The notes beneath the pieces are model-generated. The model was given only the letters and a program-made list of their open reading frames with translations, did not search any database and was not told the DNA's origin. Shown in pieces: positions 27,745 to 36,334 of a stretch of DNA of 64,000 bases. The position numbers and the translations under genes were made by a program. Position 1 is the first letter of the stretch. Every line of letters starts with the position of its first letter. This DNA is from JABAQJ01 sp046327745 (lineage in GTDB: Bacteria > Gemmatimonadota > Gemmatimonadetes > Gemmatimonadales > Gemmatimonadaceae). The stretch spans positions 1-64,000 of the forward strand of contig JAXLXV010000024.1 in the NCBI GenBank assembly GCA_046327745.1, read 5' to 3'.

Positions 27745-29142
27745 ATGCCTTGGTCACTCTCGCACACTCCATCTTGCATCTCTCGGTCGTTCGCTCGCGC
27801 CACGGTGCGCGCTGCGATGATCGCCATTGTCACCGCTGGCACCCTGAACGCCCAAGCGGCACCCGTCGCGCTGGACCTGGGCGGGGCTGCCCGCATGGCG
27901 GCTCAGCGCGGCGCGACCACCGAGGTCGCTCGTGCACGCTCCGCGCAGGCAGACGCCCGCGTGACGCAGAGCCGTTCACAACTCCTTCCCTCACTCACCA
28001 GCACGACGCAGTACAATGCCCGCAGCTTCAATTCAGCGTCGCTGGGCATTGAAGTGCCGGGGAGCACCGGGTCGTCCGTCTTCGATCCACGGGGCGAGGT
28101 GATCGGCCCCGTGCGCAGCACGGACGTCCGCGCGCAGATCACGCAGAAGCTGTTTGACCTGCCAGCGCTCTACGGATGGAAGGCCGCTGGGTTCGAGGCC
28201 GACGGGGCGCGCTACGCCGTAGCGGCATCGGCGGAAGAAGCCGCGGATCGCGGCGCTAAGGCCTACCTTGGCGTGGTGCGTGCCGAGGCGAGCATCACGG
28301 CGCGGAATGCGGATTCGGCGTTGGCCGCCGAGCTTCTGGACATTGCCAAGCAGCAGCTGACGGCCGGTGTTGGCATCGCGCTCGATGTCACCCGTGCCGA
28401 GGCGCACCTGGCCGACGCGCGTGCACGTCTCATCTCCACGCGCGCTGATCGCGACCGCGCGATGTTGCAGCTCAAGCACGAGCTGGCCCTTCCGCCAGAT
28501 GCTCCCCTTTCCCTGACGGAAGGGCTGGGTGAACCGACGGCGAGCGGACTGAACGTCAATGAAGAGGATGTGATCAAGTACGCCCTGCAGCACCGGGCAG
28601 ACTTCCACGAGGCACGGTCTGTCACGATCAGCGCTGCCGTCCAGGCACGGGCCGCGCGCGCCGAGCGATTGCCGACGATCTCCGTGTTCGCTGACCACGG
28701 GCAGAATGGCAAGGATATCGATCGCATGCTCGGCACCTACTCGTACGGCATCCAGGTGTCGACCCCCATCTTCGACGGGTTCCGGACGTCGAGCCGCACT
28801 GCTGAACAGCAAGCACGTCGTCAGGAGGCCCAGGCCCGATTGGGCGACCTCCGCCGGCAGATCGACACCGACGTTCGGTCCGCCTTGGTCACACTCAGCT
28901 CCACAAAGGAAGAAGTCGTTGCAGCCGGCGCGCGCCTGGCACTAGCGGAACAGGAAGTGGCGCAGGCGCGCGAGTTGTTCAAGGCCGGGGTCAGCGGCAG
29001 TAGCGATGTGATCAACGCCTCCATCGGCTTGAACAGCGCTCGCGACCAGAAGATCGACGCCCTCACGAGATATCAATTGGCTCGCGTGGCCTTGGCCTCC
29101 GCTCAGGGCGCCACGACCTCGCTACAGCCCTCCAACCCATAA
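27745..29142 (+). CDS. TolC-family outer membrane channel
   Basis: I chose the ATG at 27745 (MPWSLSHTPS), which follows the promoter; the frame is open back to 27616, but that would overlap the promoter. The 465-aa protein has a signal segment ending near AQAAP and two homologous coiled repeats: ATTEVARARSAQADARVTQSRSQ with LPSLTSTTQYNARSF, and RADFHEARSVTISAAVQARAARAERLPTISVFADHG. The C-terminal part has GIQVSTPIFDGFRTSSRTAEQ and LFKAGVSGSSDVINASIGLN, both classic TolC features. It is the probable outer-membrane exit for the YbhGFSR-type exporter encoded upstream, which lacks its own channel. Confidence 0.88.
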   Translation: MPWSLSHTPSCISRSFARATVRAAMIAIVTAGTLNAQAAPVALDLGGAARMAAQRGATTEVARARSAQADARVTQSRSQLLPSLTSTTQYNARSFNSASLGIEVPGSTGSSVFDPRGEVIGPVRSTDVRAQITQKLFDLPALYGWKAAGFEADGARYAVAASAEEAADRGAKAYLGVVRAEASITARNADSALAAELLDIAKQQLTAGVGIALDVTRAEAHLADARARLISTRADRDRAMLQLKHELALPPDAPLSLTEGLGEPTASGLNVNEEDVIKYALQHRADFHEARSVTISAAVQARAARAERLPTISVFADHGQNGKDIDRMLGTYSYGIQVSTPIFDGFRTSSRTAEQQARRQEAQARLGDLRRQIDTDVRSALVTLSSTKEEVVAAGARLALAEQEVAQARELFKAGVSGSSDVINASIGLNSARDQKIDALTRYQLARVALASAQGATTSLQPSNP

Positions 29143-29161
29143 CAACAAGAGGATCACACGC

Positions 29162-29356
29162 ATGACCATCATGGAGAAAGTGCTGGAACGCCGGACCGCG
29201 ACGTCCGGCATAGACCCCGCGGCCCGCCGCGCGGCGCGCATCTGGCGATCCACCGGAGTCGTACCCGTCGCGCACATGGTGACTGACGGCTCGGACTTCA
29301 CCGCGGAATACGAACTCGCTGCGTTACAACCGACCACCTACCTACACACTCGTTAG
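29162..29356 (+). CDS. Small hypothetical protein in the TolC/polyphosphate operon
   Basis: A 64-residue ORF (MTIMEKVLERRTATSGIDPA, ending TTYLHTR) 19 bp after the TolC gene, with AAGAGG about 8 nt upstream of its ATG. No TM helix or known motif is visible. The N-terminal half is charged and helical. It fits neatly between two genes of the operon, which is the main support. Confidence 0.45.
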   Translation: MTIMEKVLERRTATSGIDPAARRAARIWRSTGVVPVAHMVTDGSDFTAEYELAALQPTTYLHTR

Positions 29357-29370
29357 GACACAGGCTCACC

Positions 29371-30144
29371 ATGCATCCTTCCGTGAATACGGACGCGCTC
29401 CAGCTGACGGCAGCCACCACGATGTGGGCCTTGGGCGGTGCCCTGTTGGCCGGCCTTCCGGTGGCGTGGACGTACACCGTCACGCGCCGGCGGAAGGAGT
29501 ACGCGCAGACGACCGCGCACGGCCTCCTGCTCCTGCCGCTATCCGTCGCCGGTGTTGCCCTGCTGCTTCCGAGCCATCTGGCGATCGCGGTGAGCCTGGC
29601 GGGGGTGTTCGCGCTGGCCCACGTGCAAGGTGCCGTGCGCGGACTGGCAGATGTCGTGTATGTGCTGGTGGCCGTCTGTATCGGTATCGCGGCGGCCCGC
29701 GGCTCCCTGATCGTTGGGGTGTTGTGCGCGCTGGCATTCAGCGCGCTGTTGCTGGCGTGTTCTTGGTTGGATATCGCGCGACGACCGGGTCGCGGCCTTC
29801 GGAGAACGTGGAGTCGTCTTCAGAAGCGGCTGCGCCTGAAGTCGAACGACCCATCCGAAGCTGCGATGGCGAGTGACGATCGGGCGATCGCACCTAACGA
29901 AACGCGGGGCGGAAAGACGAACGCCATGCTTCGCATTCGGTCCGTCTCAGGCACACGAGCGCGGATGGCGCTCGAGCGCGTGCTGGGCGAGCGGACACGT
30001 CGCTGGGAGCTGCGCGATGCCACGCCGGTAGATCGCGGAACGACGGTGCTCGTGTACGCCGTGCGTGTACCGCGCACTGCACGCGGGCGGCTCCTTGATG
30101 CCCTGCAGCAGTCACCCCAGGCCATTGGCGTGGAACTGCGATGA
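29371..30144 (+). CDS. DUF4956-like membrane protein linked to polyphosphate polymerase
   Basis: A 257-aa protein with several TM helices in the first 130 residues (TTMWALGGALLAGLPVAWTY, GLLLLPLSVAGVALLLP, LAIAVSLAGVFALAHVQGAV, DVVYVLVAVCIGIAAARGSL, VGVLCALAFSALLLACSWLD) and a cytoplasmic C-terminal domain (MLRIRSVSGTRARMALERVL, TTVLVYAVRVPRTA). This layout and the RGLADVVYVLVAVCIGIAAA segment match DUF4956 proteins, which usually neighbour CYTH/VTC-type polyphosphate polymerases. The next gene begins with a CYTH-like domain and overlaps it by 4 bp, which supports the link. A role in anchoring or channelling polyphosphate synthesis is inference. Confidence 0.7.
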   Translation: MHPSVNTDALQLTAATTMWALGGALLAGLPVAWTYTVTRRRKEYAQTTAHGLLLLPLSVAGVALLLPSHLAIAVSLAGVFALAHVQGAVRGLADVVYVLVAVCIGIAAARGSLIVGVLCALAFSALLLACSWLDIARRPGRGLRRTWSRLQKRLRLKSNDPSEAAMASDDRAIAPNETRGGKTNAMLRIRSVSGTRARMALERVLGERTRRWELRDATPVDRGTTVLVYAVRVPRTARGRLLDALQQSPQAIGVELR

Positions 30145-33100
30145 TCGCGATCCCCGCTGGCGCATTCGGGGCCGACGGACGATGGGACGTGCCGTCGGAA
30201 GGCGTCTTGGCACGCCTGGTGGCAGAGGGGGCACCGTTCGCTCACTCTGCCACCCCGCCGACGCGCCAACACTTGGTCGAGACCTACCTCGACTCCGAAG
30301 ACCGAACGCTTCAAGCCGCAGGGGTGAGCTGCATCCTGCGGACAACCGATGGCACGCGGCATCAACTGCATGTCGCGAACATCGTCGAACGGGCCGGCGA
30401 GATGCTGCTGGACGAAGTCACATCCGACGTGTTGTCGCCGATGGACGAACGGTACGTGCGTGGGGATAACCGCGCGGTCCGGCAGCTCCGTCGGCTGGTG
30501 AATGTGACCACGTTGCGTCCGCAGTTGCGGCTGCAGGTTGACCGACAGACCCGGGTGGCGACGTCCACCGGGTGGTGGAAGCGCGCGACCTTCGGCCTCG
30601 CGTACGACACGGTGACGCTGCGATCCGCCGGACTCTCGGCTTCGTTTCATGAGGTCGGGTTGCACGAGATCGAGCGGGGACGACCGACGGCGGAATGTGT
30701 CGCGGCCGCCTTGTGCGACCAGTATGCCCTGCGCGCAGTCGTATTGGACCGGCGCCATCGTGCGGAACAGTTGCAGGCGACGATGGAGCAGGAGGCGATG
30801 GCCCGGCGCGTTGGAATCGGCCGATCCGTGACGCTGTTGGCGATCGATGAAGACCGTGTTGCGGCCGTGCGTGATGCGATGGGATGGCGACTGCCGATGT
30901 TGGAGGGAAGTGGCGAAGAAGCGTGTCGGCACCTGATGCGCCGTGTGCTTGGCACCGGCGTCGGTGACCTGCACCTCCTTACCCACGCGGACGCTCATGC
31001 TGTTGATCGCGGCCTGGAGATCTGGTGTTGCACCCGCTTGGATCGCACCCACCGGCAGGTCACGAGTGGTGCGATGGCGTGGTTGACGATCGACGAGATG
31101 CTCGGACAGGTGGCCCAGCGTGAAGGCATCGACCGCACGACGCTCGCGGCGCTTACCGCCGTGAAGCGCTCGGGAGCGCTCGCCCATCTCGCGACGGGCA
31201 CGCCCCGAGTAACGACCAAGCCAGCTACCAGAACCACGCCGACGGCCGCGGTGCCGCAGCTGGATCCCGACCTCAGCCTCCTTCGCTTCAACGAGCGCGT
31301 GTTAGCGCTGGCAGCGGACACGACGACGCCTCTGTTCGAGCGTATGCGGTACCTGGCCATCGCCGCGTCCAATCTCGACGAGTTCTTCTCCGTGCGAGTG
31401 GGAAGGCTCAAGTATCGCGCGGCCGGCGAGCCGGATGAATCTGACGGTAGCCCCACGGCTCGCCGTTTGGAACGCATTGGGCGCGAGGCCCGGGCGCTGG
31501 TCGGGCGTCTCTCTGAACTGGCGGACACCGTCTTGTCGGAGGTCGCCACGCATGGGGTTGCACTCAGGCGCGGTGACGATCTCTCCGCCACGGAGCTGGC
31601 CTGGCTGCAGGAGCATTTCCGGGTGGCGATTCTTCCCGCGCTCACGCCGCGCCACTTGGGTGCCACAGACGGGCACGCGATGCCGTTGATTCCGGATCGG
31701 ACGTTGGCCCTGGCGGTCGTCGTGCGGGACCGCCGTGGCGCATCGTCCCGGATGGCACAGGTCGCACTGCCCACCAGCGTGCCACGATTCATCGCGCTGC
31801 CAGAGAACGCGGGTTACGTCGCGCTGGAAGATGTGGTGCGCGGACATCTCGCCCAAGTCTTTCCCGGCTGTCGCGTGGAGGAAGCCTCGCTCTTCCGGTT
31901 GACGCGCTATGCAGACCTGGCCATCGACGACGGCAGCGACGTGGACGGCGTGCAGGTCATGGACGAGCAGGCACGTCTGCGCGAGCGACAGCCTGTGGTT
32001 CGCATTGAAGTGGAGCAGGGGACCTCGACCCGCGTTCGTCAGCTCCTACTGAAGGAGTTGTCTTTCGAGCCCGGGGCTCGGCCTGGCGCTTTACGGACGA
32101 GCGACATCGTGGACGTGCCAGGTCTGCTCGACCTCTCATCGCTCAAGCTGCTCGCCAATGCGGCACCGCCCGACCTGTCATTCGCTCCGATGCGTGCCCG
32201 AGACGCTTTGGGTGGGGTTGCAGATCTCTGGGAGGCCATGCGCGCCGGCGACGTCTTCCTTCACCATCCATATGACGACTTTGGGACCAGTGTGGTTCGA
32301 TTCGTCAACGAGGCGGCGGACGATCCTGATGTGCTCTCACTGAAGATGACGCTGTATCGCACGGGAGATGGCTCGCCCATCGCCGACGCGCTGTGTCGTG
32401 CGGCGGAGTGTGGCAAGGACGTCACGGTCTTTGTGGAACTGAAGGCGCGTTTTGATGAAGCGCGAAACGTGCAGTGGACGCGGCGACTGCAGGCCTCAGG
32501 GGTGCACGTGATTCATGGGATACCTGGATACAAGAATCACGCGAAAGTGGCGGTTGTAGTTCGCCGCGAAGAGGGCGTGCTTCGTCGCTACGCACACATC
32601 GGCACCGGCAACTACAACGCCGGCACCGCGCGCGCCTACACGGACTACGGCCTGCTCACCTCGCGACCTGACGTGTGCGACGATCTCACATCGCTCTTCA
32701 ACACGTTGAGTGCTGGGGGATCGCTGGCCAAGGTTCCCTTCCGCAGCTGTCTGGTCGCGCCGCATGGGATTCACCGGGGTCTGTTGGAGCGCATTCGTCG
32801 CGAGGCGGACCACGCCCGTGCTGGTCGACCCGCGTGGATCCGGATGAAGGTGAACGGGCTGGCCGATCGCGAGGTCATCCGCGCGCTGTACGATGCGTCC
32901 AACGCCGGCGTCACTATTGAGCTGGTGGTGCGCGGCATATGCACGTTGCAGCCGGGGGTCCCTGGGCTGAGCGAACGAATCACCGTCGCCAGTATCGTGG
33001 GTCGCTTTCTGGAGCATGCGCGCTGCTACGCATTCGGAAACGATGGCAGTCCCGAATGGTGGATTGGGTCAGCCGATCTTCGCCCGCGCAACCTGCATCG

Positions 33101-33317
33101 CCGCATCGAGGTGCTGGTACCCGTGGTCGCGCCGGACCAGCACGCCTATCTGCACGCCTGTTTCGAGGCGGAGTTGTCAGACGCCACCGCGTGGCGCCTC
33201 GGTCGCGATGGCACGTATGGGGCACCGACAGTAGCAACGTTCGGAACCACCGTCAGTGCGCAGCGACGTCTGATTGAAGGAGAACGCACTCTGTCCATCT
33301 ACCATCGTGCGCGCTGA
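30141..33317 (+). CDS. ppk1: Fusion of CYTH-like and NUDIX-like domains to polyphosphate kinase 1
   Basis: A 1058-aa protein; the last 685 residues are a complete PPK1. Evidence for PPK1: RFNERVLALAADTTTPLFER and NLDEFFSVRVGRLK at the N-terminal domain, DVFLHHPYDDF, the catalytic-loop His800 in YKNHAKVAVVV, the second His819 in AHIGTGNYNAGTARAYTDYG, and WWIGSADLRPRNLHRRIE. PPK1 makes polyphosphate from ATP via a phospho-His. Ahead of it, residues 1-200 look like a CYTH/VTC tunnel domain (VETYLDSEDRTLQAAG, CILRTTD, LRLQVDRQTRVA, FHEVGLHEIERG). Residues about 205-330 resemble a degraded NUDIX hydrolase (MGWRLPMLEGSGEEACRHLM, AMAWLTIDEML). PPK1 normally has about 690 aa and no such extension. 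Confidence 0.88.
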   Translation: MIAIPAGAFGADGRWDVPSEGVLARLVAEGAPFAHSATPPTRQHLVETYLDSEDRTLQAAGVSCILRTTDGTRHQLHVANIVERAGEMLLDEVTSDVLSPMDERYVRGDNRAVRQLRRLVNVTTLRPQLRLQVDRQTRVATSTGWWKRATFGLAYDTVTLRSAGLSASFHEVGLHEIERGRPTAECVAAALCDQYALRAVVLDRRHRAEQLQATMEQEAMARRVGIGRSVTLLAIDEDRVAAVRDAMGWRLPMLEGSGEEACRHLMRRVLGTGVGDLHLLTHADAHAVDRGLEIWCCTRLDRTHRQVTSGAMAWLTIDEMLGQVAQREGIDRTTLAALTAVKRSGALAHLATGTPRVTTKPATRTTPTAAVPQLDPDLSLLRFNERVLALAADTTTPLFERMRYLAIAASNLDEFFSVRVGRLKYRAAGEPDESDGSPTARRLERIGREARALVGRLSELADTVLSEVATHGVALRRGDDLSATELAWLQEHFRVAILPALTPRHLGATDGHAMPLIPDRTLALAVVVRDRRGASSRMAQVALPTSVPRFIALPENAGYVALEDVVRGHLAQVFPGCRVEEASLFRLTRYADLAIDDGSDVDGVQVMDEQARLRERQPVVRIEVEQGTSTRVRQLLLKELSFEPGARPGALRTSDIVDVPGLLDLSSLKLLANAAPPDLSFAPMRARDALGGVADLWEAMRAGDVFLHHPYDDFGTSVVRFVNEAADDPDVLSLKMTLYRTGDGSPIADALCRAAECGKDVTVFVELKARFDEARNVQWTRRLQASGVHVIHGIPGYKNHAKVAVVVRREEGVLRRYAHIGTGNYNAGTARAYTDYGLLTSRPDVCDDLTSLFNTLSAGGSLAKVPFRSCLVAPHGIHRGLLERIRREADHARAGRPAWIRMKVNGLADREVIRALYDASNAGVTIELVVRGICTLQPGVPGLSERITVASIVGRFLEHARCYAFGNDGSPEWWIGSADLRPRNLHRRIEVLVPVVAPDQHAYLHACFEAELSDATAWRLGRDGTYGAPTVATFGTTVSAQRRLIEGERTLSIYHRAR

Positions 33318-33396
33318 GTGCATCGTCGAGCGCGCCGCTCTTCCTTTTGTCCCTAATTGCGGGCGCCCATGTGCGCATCCGCGTGGAGTTCATATC

Positions 33397-35997
33397 ATGT
33401 CATCACGTTGTCGCTTGCTCATGTCATTCTGCGCAGTGGTTGCGGCCTGGCCGATCGGGCTGCTGGCCCAGTCACCGCCCACCGGCACGGATTCCGTTTA
33501 TACCACGTCGTCGACGCGGCGCGTGGCGGCCGGTGCCAAGTACAAGGCGGGCCGCCTGCACAAGCTCGTGCTCGGCGAGGACTATCGCGCGCTCTGGACC
33601 GCTCCCATCGAAGTGCCTGTGCTTGACCTTGTGCAGGAAGCAGGCGGGCTCACGCCAACTGAGCGCGGTGGCAGCATGCAGACGAACTCGTTGCGCTTTG
33701 CCGGTGCAGATGGTCGCGAGTACGTCTTTCGCCCGCTGGAGAAGGACTTTACGAAGGGACTTCCTGCCGACCTGCGCGAGACGTTGATCAGCGACATCGC
33801 GCAGGATCAGGTCAGTGGGTACCATCCCGCGTCGTCGATTGTCGTGTCCAGTCTGTTGGACGCGACGGGGCTGCATCACCCGAGGCCGCGGATGATGGTG
33901 ATGCCTGACGACGCGCGCCTAGGAACCTTCCAGAAGGAATTTGCCGGCGTGGTCGGAACGTTCGAGGAGCGGCCGACGCGTGACTTCGACGCCGTAGCCG
34001 GGCAGGACGGCGCGGCGGATGTCATCAGCTCGGAGAAGCTCTTCGAACGCATTCGAAAGAACCGACCGGATCAGGTGGACACCAAGGCCTACCTGTCGGC
34101 GCGCCTCTTCGACGTCTTCGTGGGCGACCGCGACCGACACCGTGACCAGTGGCGCTGGGGCAAGTTCTCCACGGCGCGGGATGCTGCCTGGGAGCCGATT
34201 CCGCGGGATCGCGACATGCCCTTCGCGAAGTTCGAGGGGCTGGGCCCTTGGATGGTACGTGGCTTTGTGCCACAGCTGGTCTCGTTCGAGGAAGCATATC
34301 CCTCGATGGTGTGGCTGAACTGGAATGGCCGAGAAATTGACCGGCGGCTGCTTGGCGGGATGGAACGTGCCTCGTGGGATTCCGCTGCCCGCGTCCTTCA
34401 GGCGCAGCTGACGGACTCCGTCCTACACGCGGCGATTGACGCCATGGCGGAGCCGTATGTAAAGCTCAACGGCGACCGGTTGTACCGTGAACTGGTGGCA
34501 CGACGCGAAAACCTGCCGCGGGCCGCCGACGACTTCTATCGCGTGCTGGCGCGCGAGGTGAACCTGTCGGGGACTGACGGCAACGACCTGATCGAAGTCA
34601 CCAGGGAAGGGGATGGTTCGGTCACCGTCGCGATGTACGCGTCCGGCACGACGAACGAACGTGCGCCTGGCGCGCGCCCTGTCGTGCAGCGCCGATTCCT
34701 CCCGGGAGAGACGCACGAGGTACGACTCTACCTCAATGGTGGAAATGATCACCTGGTGGTGAAGGGACGCCGCAACGGCGATATCCTGCTTCGTGTGGTT
34801 GGTGGTGACGGCGATGACACGTTCGACGATCGCATTCCAAAGGGCGATGCGGCCTTGCAGCTGTACGACGAGGCGGGCACGAACCGCGTGATCAGCGAGG
34901 CGGGCCTGACGATCGATCGCAAGCCATACCAATCACCCACCGCCGCGCGCGCGGAGGATGAGCCGCGGGACTGGGGCTCATGGAGCCTCGTGATGCGTGG
35001 ACTGAGCGTTGCGCCTGGCGTGGGTATGCTCGGCAGCGTCAACTATACGCGGTTCGGGTATGCATTCCGCCATGCTCCGTTTTCGTCACGATCCAGCCTT
35101 CGACTGGATGTGTCATTGTCCGAGCGACGGCCGCGACTGACCTGGGACGCGACTTTTCCCCGGGCCAACAGCCACGATGCCTTGGGCATTCACGCCGTCG
35201 CGTCGGGCATTGACCTGCTTCACTACTACGGTGAGGGAAACGAGACCGCCAACGACCAGGGTCGCAGCGCATACAAGGTGGAGCAGGACCTGTACGCCAT
35301 TGAGCCGAAGTGGACGCACATGATGCAGAAGGGTGTGTCTCTGACCGCCAGCACCACCGTGCAGTACAGCAATACACACAAGATGAATGGGACGGTGCTG
35401 AGTACGGAGCGACCCTACGGCACGGGCGACTTTGGCAGTGTGTCTGGTCGGCTGGCGTTGGACGTCGATCGGCGAGACGTGCCCTCGTCACCGACCAAGG
35501 GCTTCCGATTCGCGGCAAGTACGTCGCTCACGCCGGCCATGTGGAGCGTGGACCAGACGTATGGCGATGTGGATGCGACGGCCAGCACCTATGTGAGTGC
35601 CAAAGGTCCGTTGCAGCCGACGTTGGCGATTCGCGCCGGCGGCCGTACTGTGTGGGGGGACTATCCGTACTTCGCGGCATCGCACATTGGCGGCGGCACC
35701 ACGGTGCGTGGATGGGATGACCAGCGCTTTGCCGGCCGCTCGTCCGCCTACGGCAACGCCGAGGTCCGCATGCGCCTTGGGCGCTGGAAATTGATCGCCC
35801 CGGCCGACGTCGGCGTGTTAGGCTTTCAGGACGTCGGGCGAGTGTTTGCGGACCATGAGTCCTCCAGCGAGTGGCACCTGGGCACGGGCGGAGGTATTTG
35901 GATTGCCCCGCTGGTGCGGACGTACACGGTGAGCCTGAGTATGGCGCACAGCCGCGAGCGGAACGGCGTCTACCTAACGAGCGGGTTCGCCTTCTAG
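33397..35997 (+). CDS. Outer membrane protein: kinase-like N-terminal domain and BamA-type beta-barrel
   Basis: The ATG at 33397 (GGAG 9 nt upstream) gives an 866-aa protein with a signal peptide (LLMSFCAVVAAWPIGLLAQ). The earlier in-frame GTG at 33274 overlaps ppk1 and I rejected it. Residues about 70-450 contain YVFRPLEKD (near 109), DVFVGDRDRHRDQWRW (near 239-252) and PRDRDMPFAKF (near 269). This order resembles the ATP-lysine, catalytic loop (DxxxxN/Q) and metal-binding Asp of HipA/FAM20-like atypical kinases; activity is unproven. The last 300 residues are a surface-antigen barrel (GGGTTVRGWDDQRFAGRSSA, LGFQDVGRVFA, terminal Phe) typical of BamA/TamA proteins. It is the last gene of operon 2. 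Confidence 0.7.
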   Translation: MSSRCRLLMSFCAVVAAWPIGLLAQSPPTGTDSVYTTSSTRRVAAGAKYKAGRLHKLVLGEDYRALWTAPIEVPVLDLVQEAGGLTPTERGGSMQTNSLRFAGADGREYVFRPLEKDFTKGLPADLRETLISDIAQDQVSGYHPASSIVVSSLLDATGLHHPRPRMMVMPDDARLGTFQKEFAGVVGTFEERPTRDFDAVAGQDGAADVISSEKLFERIRKNRPDQVDTKAYLSARLFDVFVGDRDRHRDQWRWGKFSTARDAAWEPIPRDRDMPFAKFEGLGPWMVRGFVPQLVSFEEAYPSMVWLNWNGREIDRRLLGGMERASWDSAARVLQAQLTDSVLHAAIDAMAEPYVKLNGDRLYRELVARRENLPRAADDFYRVLAREVNLSGTDGNDLIEVTREGDGSVTVAMYASGTTNERAPGARPVVQRRFLPGETHEVRLYLNGGNDHLVVKGRRNGDILLRVVGGDGDDTFDDRIPKGDAALQLYDEAGTNRVISEAGLTIDRKPYQSPTAARAEDEPRDWGSWSLVMRGLSVAPGVGMLGSVNYTRFGYAFRHAPFSSRSSLRLDVSLSERRPRLTWDATFPRANSHDALGIHAVASGIDLLHYYGEGNETANDQGRSAYKVEQDLYAIEPKWTHMMQKGVSLTASTTVQYSNTHKMNGTVLSTERPYGTGDFGSVSGRLALDVDRRDVPSSPTKGFRFAASTSLTPAMWSVDQTYGDVDATASTYVSAKGPLQPTLAIRAGGRTVWGDYPYFAASHIGGGTTVRGWDDQRFAGRSSAYGNAEVRMRLGRWKLIAPADVGVLGFQDVGRVFADHESSSEWHLGTGGGIWIAPLVRTYTVSLSMAHSRERNGVYLTSGFAF

Positions 35998-36015
35998 TCA
36001 GGCGTCAATTCCGGG

Positions 36016-36050
36016 GCCCCGGTCGCGTCGAGATGACGCGGCCGGGGCTT
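36016..36050 (+). terminator. Terminator after the BamA-barrel gene
   Basis: GCCCCGGTCGCGTC (36016-36029) pairs with GACGCGGCCGGGGC (36035-36048) with one G-U and a 5-nt loop, then TT. It lies 20 bp past the stop codon. Confidence 0.65.
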
Positions 36051-36125
36051 CTGGCGTTTGGCACCCCAAACAGCGGGAGGGGTCCGCTGGGCGCGTCAAC
36101 GTCATTTCCCATGGGCTCCACGACG

Positions 36126-36143
36126 TTTCGCGAAATCTCGCGA
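36126..36143. promoter_or_regulatory. Upstream activator dyad, operon 3
   Basis: TTTCGCGAAATCTCGCGA holds two TCGCGA boxes 10 bp apart. Extended to 36145 it matches the operon 1 site (21881-21900) at 18 of 20 bases. It lies 118 bp upstream of the candidate sigma-54 promoter at 36262. Confidence 0.6.
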
Positions 36144-36261
36144 CGACGATGAAATCCCGTCGCGAATCGAGGGTCTAGCCGAGGCGAGTGGCGATCCCGT
36201 GCAGCGCGCTAACCGCTTCTCCCACAGCTAGTTAGCGCCACACGTCGCTCGGCGTCGTTTT

Positions 36262-36278
36262 GTGGCCCCGAGCGTGCT
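36262..36278 (+). promoter_or_regulatory. Candidate sigma-54 promoter of the RND/protease/NDH-2 operon
   Basis: GTGGCCCCGAGCGTGCT has GG at 36264-36265 and GC at 36276-36277 with 10 bp between. It is weaker than the other two (GTGGCC rather than TTGGCA, GTGC rather than TTGC). Its distance to the dyad and to the first gene (45 nt after the predicted start) fits. Confidence 0.5.
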
Positions 36279-36334
36279 TTTGAGAGGGCCGTCGGAGAGC
36301 ACTCCGACATCAACCCTTCAAATGAGAAGTCATC

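Noticed and set aside
29820..31187. A 455-aa minus-strand ORF opposite the DUF4956-like gene and the start of ppk1.
   Set aside because: It is a shadow of two well-supported plus-strand genes, with no recognisable domain.
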